From Bacillus sp. FJAT-44742 (GTDB taxonomy: Bacteria; Bacillota; Bacilli; Bacillales; Marinococcaceae), in contig NZ_KZ454936.1 of NCBI RefSeq assembly GCF_002797315.1, positions 1,487,133 to 1,551,132 of the forward strand: DNA of 64,000 nucleotides, written 5' to 3'. Position 1 is the stretch's first letter, and each line of letters starts with the position of its first letter. Shown here in pieces: positions 43,847-53,311 of the stretch. The notes under the pieces were generated by a model. It saw only the letters and a list, made by a program, of their open reading frames with translations, did not search any database and had not been told where the DNA came from. The position numbers and the translations under genes are program-made.

Positions 43847-43856
43847 TTCTCTTCTT
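43833..43856 (+). terminator. Terminator in the convergent stop overlap
   Basis: AAGAAGAGA / TCTCTTCTT around GTTAAT, followed by TCTTTTTCTTT on the plus strand. The loop contains the stop codons of both convergent genes. Confidence 0.65.
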
Positions 43857-45684
43857 TCTTTTTCTTTAAGTGAAATAATAACACACTCAGATATAAGAGC
43901 GCCCCAATTAAGTCTACGATAACGTGAGGAGTGATCAACAAAAGAGAAGAAATGAATAATACGGCCTTTTCCGGAAGGGATAATTTTTTCTTTATATAGC
44001 CAATAACCACAGAAGATAGACCCGCGATCCCCAAGGTTGTAAATAAAATGTTCCATAAAATTTCGAAAAGAGAACCTTGCATTAACAATGATTCATTATA
44101 TACAAAGGCAAAGGGAATAATAAAGGCAGACAAGCTCAGCTTAAAAGCGGCAAGTCCTGTTTCACCAGTTTTAGAACCTGATATGCCAGCTGCACTGTAT
44201 GAGGCAAGTGCGATAGGGGGAGTTATCATAGAGAGCACTGCAAAATAAAGGACGAACATATGAGAAGCGAGAGGACCGATACTAAAAGCTTGCAGTGCTG
44301 GGGCTAATAAAATCGCGCCCATAATATAAGCAGAGGTGGTTGGCATTCCCATTCCCAGTAAAATACAGCCACCTGCAGTTAAGATTAACGCAATGATCAT
44401 AATATCTGAAGACAACAATGTAATCAGACTTGTGAATTTCAAGCCAAGGCCAGTAAAGCCGATTACCCCTACAATAATTCCTGCTATTGCACATGGTATC
44501 GTGACATGTATTGCTTGTTTAGCTCCTTTATTTATTGCTTCTATGATGGTGTGTCTATTCAGACGATATGGTTTCCGGGCCCATCCGAGTATAATAACTG
44601 CCCCAATTGCCCAAATGGCTGCACGATGAAGAGAATACCCAGTAAAAATTAAAGTGACTAAAAAAATAAGTGGCAGCAGTAAGTGAAGACGAATGATGAT
44701 GTTATCCATACTTTCCTTGACTTGGACAATGGAGTGCTGTTCTTTTGATGCTTTTAGGTGGACAATAATGAGTAAGGAAACATAATAAAGAAAAGCCGGA
44801 ATCATAGCAGCAACAATTAATTCTACATACGGAATGCCAATCATTTCAGCCATAATGAAAACAGCAGCACCCATTATGGGAGGCATCAACTGCCCGCCTG
44901 TAGAAGCAAGGGATTCAATCGCGGCCGAATCTTTTTTTGAGTATCCAGCTTTTTTCATCAGTGGAATTGTAAAAATTCCTGTACTAGCTACGTTAGCAAC
45001 AGCACTTCCGCTAACGCTTCCCATTAAGCTACTGGAAATGACTGCCGCTTTTGCTGGTCCGCCCTTTGATCTATTAGTCAGGCGAAAGGCAATGTCATTA
45101 AAAAGCTGACCTCCTCCAGATACATAAAAAAAAGCTCCAAAGATAACAAAATAAAATACATAATCTGCAGCTACACCAACGGGTATTCCGAAGATCCCGT
45201 CTGTTGAATAAAACAGCAAATCTATGAGATGAGGGAAATCTAAGCCCCGGTGTCCTAAAAGGCCGGGAAAAAGTGGTCCTGCCAACGCATAAACGATAAA
45301 TACCAATGCCAAATATGTGATCATTTTCCCAACGATTCTTCTCGATATTTCAAGCAGTAATAACAGATAGAGAAGTCCAGCAAACAAATCAATCGGGGAG
45401 AGTGTATCGACAAATTGAATTCTTAAATCTAGACGTGGCATGTGAAAAAGAAAATAAGCTCCCAACATCAACGGAATGAAAGGTAGTATATTTAAAACCC
45501 GCTGAAATAGTTCCCTCCTCTTTACGGATAAAGGGAAAAGGGAATATGCAAGAGACAAAGCAAAAGACAGATGGATAATCCGTTGCTGCATAGCAGGGAG
45601 CATGCCATTAATTGCTGTATAGATGTGAAAAGTAACCCATCCTATAGCAATCAAAGTAGATAACAGAAGGTGTTTCTTTTTCAT
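43843..45684 (-). CDS. TRAP transporter, fused small and large membrane subunits (TAXI type)
   Basis: 613 residues with about 17 membrane segments. N-terminal DctQ-like four-helix part (1-150) is fused to a DctM-like part with the TRAP hallmarks SSSLMGSVSGSAVANVASTG, ESLASTGGQLMPPIMGAAVF, GMGMPTTSAYIMGAILLAPAL and FAVLSMITPPIALASYSAAGI. It imports carboxylates by sodium or proton gradient with a TAXI binding protein, encoded 31 bp upstream. The C-terminal 90 residues are extra hydrophobic helices. Its stop overlaps that of the convergent gene. Confidence 0.9.
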   Translation of the reverse strand: MKKKHLLLSTLIAIGWVTFHIYTAINGMLPAMQQRIIHLSFALSLAYSLFPLSVKRRELFQRVLNILPFIPLMLGAYFLFHMPRLDLRIQFVDTLSPIDLFAGLLYLLLLLEISRRIVGKMITYLALVFIVYALAGPLFPGLLGHRGLDFPHLIDLLFYSTDGIFGIPVGVAADYVFYFVIFGAFFYVSGGGQLFNDIAFRLTNRSKGGPAKAAVISSSLMGSVSGSAVANVASTGIFTIPLMKKAGYSKKDSAAIESLASTGGQLMPPIMGAAVFIMAEMIGIPYVELIVAAMIPAFLYYVSLLIIVHLKASKEQHSIVQVKESMDNIIIRLHLLLPLIFLVTLIFTGYSLHRAAIWAIGAVIILGWARKPYRLNRHTIIEAINKGAKQAIHVTIPCAIAGIIVGVIGFTGLGLKFTSLITLLSSDIMIIALILTAGGCILLGMGMPTTSAYIMGAILLAPALQAFSIGPLASHMFVLYFAVLSMITPPIALASYSAAGISGSKTGETGLAAFKLSLSAFIIPFAFVYNESLLMQGSLFEILWNILFTTLGIAGLSSVVIGYIKKKLSLPEKAVLFISSLLLITPHVIVDLIGALLYLSVLLFHLKKKKEEN

Positions 45685-45715
45685 GGCGCTCCCTCACATT
45701 TCCTTTCCGTTTTGT

Positions 45716-46732
45716 TTAGTCCTTAATCCAATTTCTTTCCCGATAATATTTCTCTGCTCCTGGATGAATTTTAATTGTCTGCCCATCTAGCCTTTCTATT
45801 GTTTGCTTAGGGTTAAATTCTTCTAATGCCTGATGCCCTTGGCTGAGCCTTTGTTTATTTTCAATTAGACTCTTTGTTATTTCATAGGCCATATCGTCAG
45901 AAAGGTTTTCATTTGCGATCAAGGTTGTTGCAAAACCTACTGTTTCAATTTCTTTCGTTTGACCTTTAAATACATTAGCAGGAAATACAGCTTCATCAAT
46001 TCCTGAAGCTAAAAGCCCTTCTCTAAATTCTTCTTCAATGGAAAGGAAAGTGACTGGTGTCTGCATAGATATTTCTGTAAAAGAAGGGTGGCCGACTGTC
46101 ATCATTTGTATGAACATATCTGCTCGGCCGTCATTAAATGAGGATGAGACTACATCAAAGGAAGTATTTGTTACCGAACCGCCATACGAACGTAAAAGAT
46201 CATAATCTAAATCATGGGCAGTGAGAATTTCTCTTGCTAAAAACTCTCCTTGACTACCACGGTTCATGGTGTAAAGGTTAACAGGAATTTCTTTAGCTTT
46301 AATATCGCTAATAGACTCAATCCCATGTTTCTCTTTAAATTCATCCCGAATAATAATTCCAATGTAATAATGATCAAGACCATCTAATAATAAAGTCAGG
46401 TTTTCATATGGAGTATCATAAGCTACAGAACCCTCAGCAGCCCACTGGTTATTTACACTGAATGTTAATCCTACATCCGCTTCCCCTTCAGCAACCACCT
46501 GCACGTTACCAAGACCTCCAGCATAGGGGAGAACATCAATCTGATTTACATCGGTCATTTCTTCACGTAATATTTCAGCCATCGTTGCTCCATACACATA
46601 CCAACTGCTTCCTTGAGAAAAGGTAGCCAACTTCAGCGTGTCTTTCTCTTCTTTGCTACTAAAAGAAAAACAGCCGCTTAGTATAAGGACAGAAGTTAGC
46701 ATCAGGGCCGCCCATATCCGAATTGTTTTCAT
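45716..46732 (-). CDS. TAXI-family TRAP solute-binding lipoprotein
   Basis: 338 residues. Lipobox ILSGC (C21), then the TAXI fold (LKLATFSQGSSWYVYGATMAEIL, DVLPYAGGLGNVQVVAEGEADVGLT, GSQGEFLAREIL, GRADMFIQMMTVGHPSF, KIHPGAEKYYRE). AAGGAG lies 6 nt before the ATG at 46732; the frame opens eight codons earlier without a site. First gene of a two-gene TRAP operon. Ligand unknown; members of the family bind glutamate or other dicarboxylates. Confidence 0.87.
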   Translation of the reverse strand: MKTIRIWAALMLTSVLILSGCFSFSSKEEKDTLKLATFSQGSSWYVYGATMAEILREEMTDVNQIDVLPYAGGLGNVQVVAEGEADVGLTFSVNNQWAAEGSVAYDTPYENLTLLLDGLDHYYIGIIIRDEFKEKHGIESISDIKAKEIPVNLYTMNRGSQGEFLAREILTAHDLDYDLLRSYGGSVTNTSFDVVSSSFNDGRADMFIQMMTVGHPSFTEISMQTPVTFLSIEEEFREGLLASGIDEAVFPANVFKGQTKEIETVGFATTLIANENLSDDMAYEITKSLIENKQRLSQGHQALEEFNPKQTIERLDGQTIKIHPGAEKYYRERNWIKD

Positions 46733-46822
46733 ATACTTCTCCTTACGGGTATTCAATTATTTTATATAATACGGTATGAATTCCTTCCGTTTATGGGTGG
46801 GTGTTTATCTATCTTTTACATA

Positions 46823-46854
46823 AAAAAATAGGCAGAACAAATTAGTTCTGCCTA
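46823..46854 (-). terminator. Terminator of ykuK (minus strand)
   Basis: TAGGCAGAAC / GTTCTGCCTA, perfect 10-bp stem; on the minus strand it is followed by TTTTTTT. Confidence 0.85.
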
Positions 46855-46896
46855 AAGAAGAGCCAGTACACTTTCATTAAGTACCAGGAACAAGGG

Positions 46897-47433
46897 TTAC
46901 CGTGTAAAATGATTAGCATATCCTGAGGCGATTATTGCTTCAGGTTTAATCTTGGGTTCCACCCCCATAGACTCCATACGAGAAACCATTTCATTTACAA
47001 ATTCTCTTGTTTTATTTCTCGGCCCGTCCCCAATATCAATGTGTCCTTCGATACTAAAGGAGGATCCATGATAAATATAGGGCAGTATAATATTAATCAA
47101 ATTATTTTTACGTTCCTCTGTAAACAAACTCACCACTTCTTCAGTTAATGAGGTCTCATAGGATATTCGTGGATGAAGGATATCCATTCTTCTTGGTACT
47201 ACTGTTTTTCTGTAGCATGCCCATACGCCTTTTCCCTTTCTTTGAATGGCCACTCCTGTAATAAAGCGAGTCGAACGAGAATGAACCTGTGAATCTGTAC
47301 CAACCATCAGCCTGTAGTTTCCACGAGGTTCCTTTTGCATAAATCGTTCAATTCGTTGATATACTTGTTCAAATGTCATTGAACGTTCAGATAAGTTTTG
47401 AAAGCTCAGATCATATACTTCGAGGTGTCTCAT
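46897..47433 (-). CDS. ykuK: RNase H-like YkuK family protein
   Basis: 178 residues. DUF458/YkuK family with RNase H-like fold: YRLMVGTDSQVHSRSTRFITGVAIQ carries the first acidic residue, and SFSIEGHIDIGDGPRNKTREFV and IASGYANHFT the rest. Biochemical role unknown; often linked to sporulation-phase expression in Bacillus. Monocistronic with its own terminator. Confidence 0.83.
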   Translation of the reverse strand: MRHLEVYDLSFQNLSERSMTFEQVYQRIERFMQKEPRGNYRLMVGTDSQVHSRSTRFITGVAIQRKGKGVWACYRKTVVPRRMDILHPRISYETSLTEEVVSLFTEERKNNLINIILPYIYHGSSFSIEGHIDIGDGPRNKTREFVNEMVSRMESMGVEPKIKPEAIIASGYANHFTR

Positions 47434-47694
47434 GATTTTTCACCTGCCTATTTTTATTGTTTAGGCTAGCAAGGGCTATTTACATTCCTTCTTACTACGT
47501 AGTATTGATTCAAAAGGGTGTATTTAAGTTTAGCAAATCATTCCTATTTTGATTGATTTACTATATCTTATGTGAAAGGTCTAAATACTTGTCACATTTA
47601 TGAGAAATTGGAGGGAATTAGGTATTCAGGCAAACATTATAAAGGCTAAAAGAACGGACAAAGGATAGAGTAAAAGTAAAAAGGAGCTGTCAAA

Positions 47695-48477
47695 ATGAGA
47701 AATAAAGCATATATATTTATTTTACTTGTTCTTCTTTGTAATATCACCTTATCTGGCTGTAATGGAGGGGGAGATACACAAGAAGGTGCACAGGAAGGTC
47801 CAGCCATACAAGGAACACAGCATGGTACTCAGCAGCAAAGAGCACAGAACATTGAAAGAGAGTGGTTTGCTGTACCTTTTCCTGGTCTGCCTGAACAAAG
47901 AGAAGGGGAAGTAAGGATCCCCGACCCAAACCAAAACTTAGATGAAGAGCTGGACCCGAATCAGCCAGATCCAGATCCTAACGGAAATATTGGACAGGAT
48001 CCAGAGCCTGACACTGAATTAGGACAAGAGGAACAAAGGCCCGAGGAGCTGCAGCCAAGAGAAGGGGAAGAGGAAAGAGACGCACAGCAGGAGCCCGAGG
48101 CAGAAAATATCAGAGAAGAAGTCATCAGATTGACAAATCAAGAAAGGGAGCAAAATGGGTTAAACAGTCTTGAGCAGCATGGTCAGTTAATGGACGCTGC
48201 ACAAGCAAAATCTGAAGACATGGCTGAGCAGAATTATTTTTCCCATACTTCCCCAACATATGGCACACCTTTTGAAATGATTGAGGATTTTGGAATCAAT
48301 TATCAAAGTGCTTCAGAAAATATAGCAGCCGGTCAGCAATCAGCAGAACAAGTAGTAAGGAACTGGATGGAAAGTGAAGGTCACAGAAGAAATATTCTTG
48401 ATGCAAATGTGACTCACATTGGTATCGGCTTTGAGGATGATGGAAATTATTGGACTCAATTATTTATTCAACAATAA
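47695..48477 (+). CDS. CAP-domain lipoprotein with acidic linker
   Basis: 260 residues. Lipobox LSGC (C22), a 110-residue linker rich in E, D, P and Q (for example DPNQPDPDPNGN), then a CAP/SCP domain (about 140-258) with LTNQEREQNGLNSL, SHTSPTYGTPFEMI, SENIAAGQ and WMESEGHRRNIL. Surface-anchored. The CAP domain is closely related to that of the gene at 12259, which has a LysM instead of a lipid anchor. RBS AAAAGGAG. Confidence 0.83.
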   Translation: MRNKAYIFILLVLLCNITLSGCNGGGDTQEGAQEGPAIQGTQHGTQQQRAQNIEREWFAVPFPGLPEQREGEVRIPDPNQNLDEELDPNQPDPDPNGNIGQDPEPDTELGQEEQRPEELQPREGEEERDAQQEPEAENIREEVIRLTNQEREQNGLNSLEQHGQLMDAAQAKSEDMAEQNYFSHTSPTYGTPFEMIEDFGINYQSASENIAAGQQSAEQVVRNWMESEGHRRNILDANVTHIGIGFEDDGNYWTQLFIQQ

Positions 48478-48484
48478 AGAAATT

Positions 48485-48515
48485 GAAATCCTGGTATTCC
48501 AGGGTTTCTTTTTTT
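48485..48515 (+). terminator. Terminator after CAP lipoprotein
   Basis: GAAATCCTGG / CCAGGGTTTC, TATT loop, then TTTTTTT. Confidence 0.85.
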
Positions 48516-48601
48516 GCTTGTCTTTCTTATCCATATGATTTACTTTCAGCAGGAAAGGGAAGAGACAATGTAAAAGAAATGGATTGGAAGGAGTAATAAA
48601 C

Positions 48602-50329
48602 ATGGATGAAGTGTTAAAAGAAGTATATCACTCAATCACTAAAAGAAAGTCACCAGCTTTACCACAATTATCCGTACCAGAAAAAGGAACCAAGGCACAA
48701 AAACAGCTTGTTTTTTTATCTGTTACAGATCACAGGGGAAAAGCATACGTAACAAGAGGAACCCACACTTCACTTTCTTCGGCTATTGAAGGAGCAATGC
48801 TTTCCTTTTTTAAAAATATGGACTCTCCTCACTTTCAACCTCAGGCAGTCAAACTTGATATTGTGGCATCTGTTCGTCCTATGAAAAAGGAACAGCCATT
48901 CATACATATAAAGAAGGATAAGGTAGGGTATAAGCGGGGGCTAGATGGTATTGCTTTTGGAGAGGACTTAGAATTAGCATTTCTGCCAGAAGAAGTAACT
49001 GCCTACCAAATGATAAAGGATAAAAAGATTAACCCTGATAATGTTTTGGCGGCCTTTGGAAAACATTTTCTACTTACAAATCAGGAGAAAGTCAAGCTGT
49101 TGAAAAGCGATAAAGAAATAAAGGCCTATAAATTTCAAACTCAATCGTTCTATACAGATGGAGATGAAGTAAAAGAACTGTTTCGAGGGCATCCAATGTA
49201 CAAGAGCGTTACTAGCGAAGAGGTTCAAGAAGCGATTGAATGGACAAATAATTATTACTTTAAAGAAGTGGTTAATCAAAATGGCAGCTTTACTTATTCC
49301 TACCTGCCTCAAGAAAACCAGCAAGAAAAACGATATAATATTTTACGGCATGCCGGTACAGTGTACTCCATGTATGAAACATATGAACACACTAAGGATG
49401 AACAAGTTTATCAAGAAGCGTTACGTGCCATGGATTATTTATTAGAACAGGTAAGAAACCATAAAATCAACGGAGAAACTGTAAAAGTTGTCGTGGAAAA
49501 AAATGCGATGAAGCTAGGGGGCAATGCCCTTGCGATTATAGCCCTGGCTAAATATACAACGTTAACAAAGGATACTCAGTACCTTTCCATTATGCAGGAT
49601 CTCGCAGCCTGGATAAATGAAATTCAGAATGAAGAGGGTCGCTTTACTATTCATAAACAAAAATACAGATCAGGGGAAGTGTCAGATTTTGTTTCCCACT
49701 TTTATCCCGGCGAATCAATATTAGCGTTAGTGCGTCTTTATCAGATAGATAAAAATGAAAAATGGCTTGATGTGGCAGAAAATGCTGCTCACTACCTGAT
49801 AAACATAAGGGACAAAAATGAAAATGAAGATTCCATTGCCCACGATCACTGGCTGTTGTATGGGTTAAATGAACTTTACCGTGAAAGATCAAAAGAGTTA
49901 TATAAGGATCATTCGTTTCTTGTAGCAGAAGCAATAATGAAAACCCAGTTTGTAGATCACGCCGATGAGCCGGATTGGCTTGGAGGTTACGCAGTGCCAA
50001 GGACTCCGCCTGAATCTACACCTGTCGCTTGCAGAAGTGAGGGACTGTGTGCTGTATACAAATTAGCAAAAGATTATCATCATCATGAATTGGCTGACCG
50101 GGTAAAAGAAGCTATCAGGAAGGGGATTGGGTTTCAGCTTCAAATGCAGCTTCGGCCAGAGTCAACCTTGTATTATGAGAACAAAAATCTTTGCTGGGGA
50201 GCAATACAGCGCAGCTTAAATCGCTTTGATTTGCGTATTGATTACACGCAGCATAACATTTCCAGTTTTATTGCTTTTTACAACATTTTAACTCGTAAAG
50301 ACCAGGAAGCGGCTGCATTCAGTGAATAA
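48602..50329 (+). CDS. AMMECR1-like + alpha/alpha-toroid two-domain protein
   Basis: 575 residues, cytosolic. Residues about 35-150 look like a divergent AMMECR1 domain (VTRGTHTSLSSAIEGAMLSF, MDSPHFQP, GYKRGLDGIAFGEDLELAFLPEEVTAYQ). The C-terminal 370 residues look like a six-hairpin/toroid fold (YNILRHAGTVYSMYETYEHT, AMKLGGNALAIIALAKY, FYPGESILALVRLY, AHDHWLLYGLNELY, STPVACRSEGLCAVY), as in sugar epimerases and terpenoid or lanthionine cyclases. Substrate unknown. GGAAGGAG is upstream of ATG 48602. Single gene. Confidence 0.55.
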   Translation: MDEVLKEVYHSITKRKSPALPQLSVPEKGTKAQKQLVFLSVTDHRGKAYVTRGTHTSLSSAIEGAMLSFFKNMDSPHFQPQAVKLDIVASVRPMKKEQPFIHIKKDKVGYKRGLDGIAFGEDLELAFLPEEVTAYQMIKDKKINPDNVLAAFGKHFLLTNQEKVKLLKSDKEIKAYKFQTQSFYTDGDEVKELFRGHPMYKSVTSEEVQEAIEWTNNYYFKEVVNQNGSFTYSYLPQENQQEKRYNILRHAGTVYSMYETYEHTKDEQVYQEALRAMDYLLEQVRNHKINGETVKVVVEKNAMKLGGNALAIIALAKYTTLTKDTQYLSIMQDLAAWINEIQNEEGRFTIHKQKYRSGEVSDFVSHFYPGESILALVRLYQIDKNEKWLDVAENAAHYLINIRDKNENEDSIAHDHWLLYGLNELYRERSKELYKDHSFLVAEAIMKTQFVDHADEPDWLGGYAVPRTPPESTPVACRSEGLCAVYKLAKDYHHHELADRVKEAIRKGIGFQLQMQLRPESTLYYENKNLCWGAIQRSLNRFDLRIDYTQHNISSFIAFYNILTRKDQEAAAFSE

Positions 50330-50431
50330 CTGGAAGAGACGGACCTAATGTCTGTCTCTTTTTTACTCGTCGAAAGCAAAGCTTATGGTATGATAATGGA
50401 TAAACACCTTCGATGATCCTATTGTTGAGGA

Positions 50432-51154
50432 ATGATGTGTATGTATCTGGCATTTCAAACGTTCTTAGAGCCTGGTGACGTTTATATCAGGCTCATGGTT
50501 GCCTTTATCTTCGGTGCCATTATTGGATTAGAGCGTTCACTCAAAAGAAAAAATGCTTCGATTAAAACAACCATTGTGCTTTGTGTAACAAGCTGTGTAG
50601 TAACAATTGTAAGTATTTATTCTGCCCAGATTTATTCGGAAATGACCACAAGCACCTTAATGGATCCTTTACGTTTGGCCGCTCAGCTTATCTCAGGTAT
50701 AGGGTTTATTGGGGCAGGCGTCATTCTAGTCCGAAACAATGATGTGGTTTCCGGCATTACCACGGCAGCAATTATGTGGGCCTCTGTAGGTCTTGGGATT
50801 GCTATCGGAGCAGGGTTTATTGCAGAGGCATTTATGGCACTTGCCCTTATCATGGTAGGGGTCGAATTTTTACCACACCTTTTTAAAATCCTTGGCCCAG
50901 CATCACTGCGGGAAAAAGAATTAAAGTGTAAAATTATAGTCGATAACGAAGACGTGATGACAGATATTTTAAAGGAAATGAAAAATAATTCAATGAAGCC
51001 AAGAAAGGTTCGAGTAAGAGATCTTCGAGATTCTGATAACAAACAATTGGATTTACTTTTATTAGTTCATGAAAAAAGGTACACGACAGACGTCTATCAC
51101 CACCTTAAAAAAATTAAAAACATCATAAGCGTTGATATCGAGTCCCTAAACTAG
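50432..51154 (+). CDS. MgtC/SapB-family membrane protein
   Basis: 240 residues. N-terminal hydrophobic domain with MgtC signatures (RLMVAFIFGAIIGLERSLKRKNASIKT, RLAAQLISGIGFIGAGVIL, GITTAAIMWASVGLGIAIGAG) and a C-terminal ACT-like cytosolic domain. MgtC proteins modulate magnesium and ATPase homeostasis. Start uncertain: ATG 50432 or 50441; GAGG near 50426 fits either. Confidence 0.85.
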   Translation: MMCMYLAFQTFLEPGDVYIRLMVAFIFGAIIGLERSLKRKNASIKTTIVLCVTSCVVTIVSIYSAQIYSEMTTSTLMDPLRLAAQLISGIGFIGAGVILVRNNDVVSGITTAAIMWASVGLGIAIGAGFIAEAFMALALIMVGVEFLPHLFKILGPASLREKELKCKIIVDNEDVMTDILKEMKNNSMKPRKVRVRDLRDSDNKQLDLLLLVHEKRYTTDVYHHLKKIKNIISVDIESLN

Positions 51155-51166
51155 GGGCTCTTTTTT
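51140..51166 (+). terminator. Terminator after MgtC-like gene
   Basis: GAGTCCCT / AGGGGCTC, AAACT loop, TTTTTT tail; the stem overlaps the last codons. Confidence 0.85.
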
Positions 51167-51168
51167 GT

Positions 51169-51264
51169 GGTGCCTGGCACCTTGAGTGTCTGTAACATAA
51201 AAAAGGCTGGAGATACTGGTAAATAAGGATAAATTATTACAATAGCAAAGGGGTGCCAGGCACC
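51169..51264. repeat. Pair of GGTGCCWGGCACC palindromes
   Basis: GGTGCCTGGCACC (51169-51181) and GGTGCCAGGCACC (51252-51264) are reverse complements of each other, each a near-perfect dyad, flanking 70 bp of AT-rich sequence. The motif resembles short palindromes that recur between genes in Bacillaceae. Confidence 0.6.
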
Positions 51265-51343
51265 TCTGTATGAAACCGTGGCAATGAGGAATGATAGTTG
51301 TAAGAAGGAAGAAAGGCATTGAAGAAAGAGAGGGTACATATCA

Positions 51344-52465
51344 ATGGGCCAGCCATTAATTTTTTCTGCTTCGATTGGCCATGGGCACAATCAGGCAGCT
51401 AAAGCAATTCAACATGAATTTAATAATCAGGGGATTTACCCAATAGTAATAGATACCTTTCAAGAAATTAGTCCTCTTCTTCATAAATGCATGGTAAAGA
51501 GTTATTTTCAGCTTATAAAGACGGGGCCACTCTTGTGGCGGAAAGCGTACTTTTATGCTGAAAAAAATCCTATATTTTTATTATTAGACCGGGTGGCCAC
51601 GCTTTTTTCTGACAAGCTGTTCAGTTTGATCAAAAGTTACCGCTGTAATTTTATCATTTCAACTCACCCGTTTGTAACAGCATTTTTGTCCAAAGTAAAA
51701 AGAATAAAGAAATTAAAGCAGCCTTTTTATACTATTATTACTGATTTTGTCCTTCATCCAGCGTATGTAAGAAATGAAATTGACGGGTATTTTACAGCAT
51801 CCCCTCATATTGAAACATTTGCTGAAAAACATAAAGTATCTGCTGAACAATTTTATCACACGGGCATCCCAATTATTAAAGATGACGTTATTTCTTTGTC
51901 CAAAACCTATGCCCGCTTTCAGCTTGGTCTTGATCAAACTGATAAAAATATCCTCCTCATTGCAGGAGGAGGATTGGGCTATGCTAATTATGTGAATATC
52001 ATTCGGTCTCTTGACAACCTTGAAAAACCAGTCGAGATAATTTGTATGATGGGGCACAACAAGAAAGCAGAAGAAAAAATCCTCAGGCTTCAATCGAAGC
52101 ATTCCATCAAAGTCGTTGGGTTTACCCAAGAGTTTCTCATCTATTTACGGGCCAGTGATTGTATCCTTTCTAAAGCAGGCGGATTAACGATGGCTGAATC
52201 ACTCGCTTGTGAAACACCTATTATTATCTATAATCCTGTTCCAGGGCATGAAGAGCATAATGCTCGCTATCTTGCTCAGGAAGGAGCAGCTCTTTTTGTC
52301 AAACATTCTCATGAGCTTCCTGCAAATTTAGAAAAAGTATTATATGACCAGTCCTTTTATGACCGATTGCAAAAAAGAGCACAGTTGTTAAAAAAACCAG
52401 ATGCTGCTTCTGAAATCGTTCGAAAGATCACGTTATTATACGAAGACCAGCAAGCTAATGGCTGA
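51344..52465 (+). CDS. UgtP/MGDG-synthase-like glycosyltransferase
   Basis: 373 residues. GT28-type fold: N-terminal MGDG-synthase domain (IFSASIGHGHNQAAKAIQHEF), acceptor region FYTIITDFVLHPAYVR and YHTGIP, and the UDP-sugar site LLIAGGGLGYANYV, LSKAGGLTMAESLACETPIIIYNPVPGHEEHNA. It probably adds sugar to diacylglycerol for membrane glycolipids, though the acceptor is inferred from family. Weak RBS; ATG start. Confidence 0.82.
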   Translation: MGQPLIFSASIGHGHNQAAKAIQHEFNNQGIYPIVIDTFQEISPLLHKCMVKSYFQLIKTGPLLWRKAYFYAEKNPIFLLLDRVATLFSDKLFSLIKSYRCNFIISTHPFVTAFLSKVKRIKKLKQPFYTIITDFVLHPAYVRNEIDGYFTASPHIETFAEKHKVSAEQFYHTGIPIIKDDVISLSKTYARFQLGLDQTDKNILLIAGGGLGYANYVNIIRSLDNLEKPVEIICMMGHNKKAEEKILRLQSKHSIKVVGFTQEFLIYLRASDCILSKAGGLTMAESLACETPIIIYNPVPGHEEHNARYLAQEGAALFVKHSHELPANLEKVLYDQSFYDRLQKRAQLLKKPDAASEIVRKITLLYEDQQANG

Positions 52466-52582
52466 ACAGGGAAAAAACAAGCCTCTCCTGGGATTGGTAA
52501 TATAAGGATGTTCCTCAGGGGCATTTTTCGCAAATTATCTCATATTTCAAGGGGCATTACACGGTTCATTTTATTTAGGGAA

Positions 52583-53302
52583 TTATAAGTAAAAATTATC
52601 CATCTTGTCATCAATTTCTTTTTGAGTGATTCCAATATAATCTTTTGTAATGGCAGGGGTAGAATGATTAAATATTTCCTGAAGGACAGCGACATCCTTC
52701 GTTTGATTATAAAAATGGTAGCCAAGTGTTTTTCTCATGGAATGGGTGCCAATTTGTTCAATCCCTGCTTTATCAGCCGCTTTCCGCAAAATTCTGTAAG
52801 CCTGGACTCTAGTAAGGGGCAGGTTGGTTTTTCTTGAAGGAAAAAGATATTCTTCGTCTTGCATGTCCTCTGTGTAATCCGCAATATCCTGCCACAGTTC
52901 CCGGTTAATCCGAAAAGTGCCTGACTTCCTCGTTTTTGTTTCCTTCACTCTTATATGGGTTTTGTTCCGGACATCTTTTACTTGAAGGGGGAGGATGTCA
53001 CTAATTCTCATTCCTGTATTTAAACCCAGCACAAACATAAAGTAATTTCGTAAACTGTCTCTTTTCAATGCTCTTTTCATTCGATCAATAGCTTCAAGCT
53101 CCCTGATGGGCTGTACCTTTTGCATTCCTTGGGTCCGCAAGGAATGGTAGTCGCTCATTTCTTTTCTTTTATCCCCCGTTTGTTTTTGCCTGCTTAATAA
53201 CGAGACTTTCTGCTGCAAGAGCCGGCTGCCAAATGTCTCCTGAAGCTTTTTCACTTCTTCTTCTGTTAAAAACACATCTGGTGCAACCTCTTTTTTTTTC
53301 AA
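52583..53302 (-). CDS. Tyrosine recombinase/integrase
   Basis: About 239 residues. Catalytic residues are all visible: R in NTGMRISDIL, K in RVKETKTRKSG, H-x-x-R in GTHSMRKTLGYHFY, H in FNHSTPAI, and Tyr in TKDYIGITQ. The N-terminal SAM-like DNA-binding domain is short. A GTG at 53311 lies inside the GAGAGGTG site; TTG at 53302 has proper spacing and is preferred. No phage or plasmid genes accompany it. Two dyads resembling recombination cores lie 30-150 bp upstream. Confidence 0.85.
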   Translation of the reverse strand: MKKKEVAPDVFLTEEEVKKLQETFGSRLLQQKVSLLSRQKQTGDKRKEMSDYHSLRTQGMQKVQPIRELEAIDRMKRALKRDSLRNYFMFVLGLNTGMRISDILPLQVKDVRNKTHIRVKETKTRKSGTFRINRELWQDIADYTEDMQDEEYLFPSRKTNLPLTRVQAYRILRKAADKAGIEQIGTHSMRKTLGYHFYNQTKDVAVLQEIFNHSTPAITKDYIGITQKEIDDKMDNFYL

Positions 53303-53311
53303 ACTGCTCAC

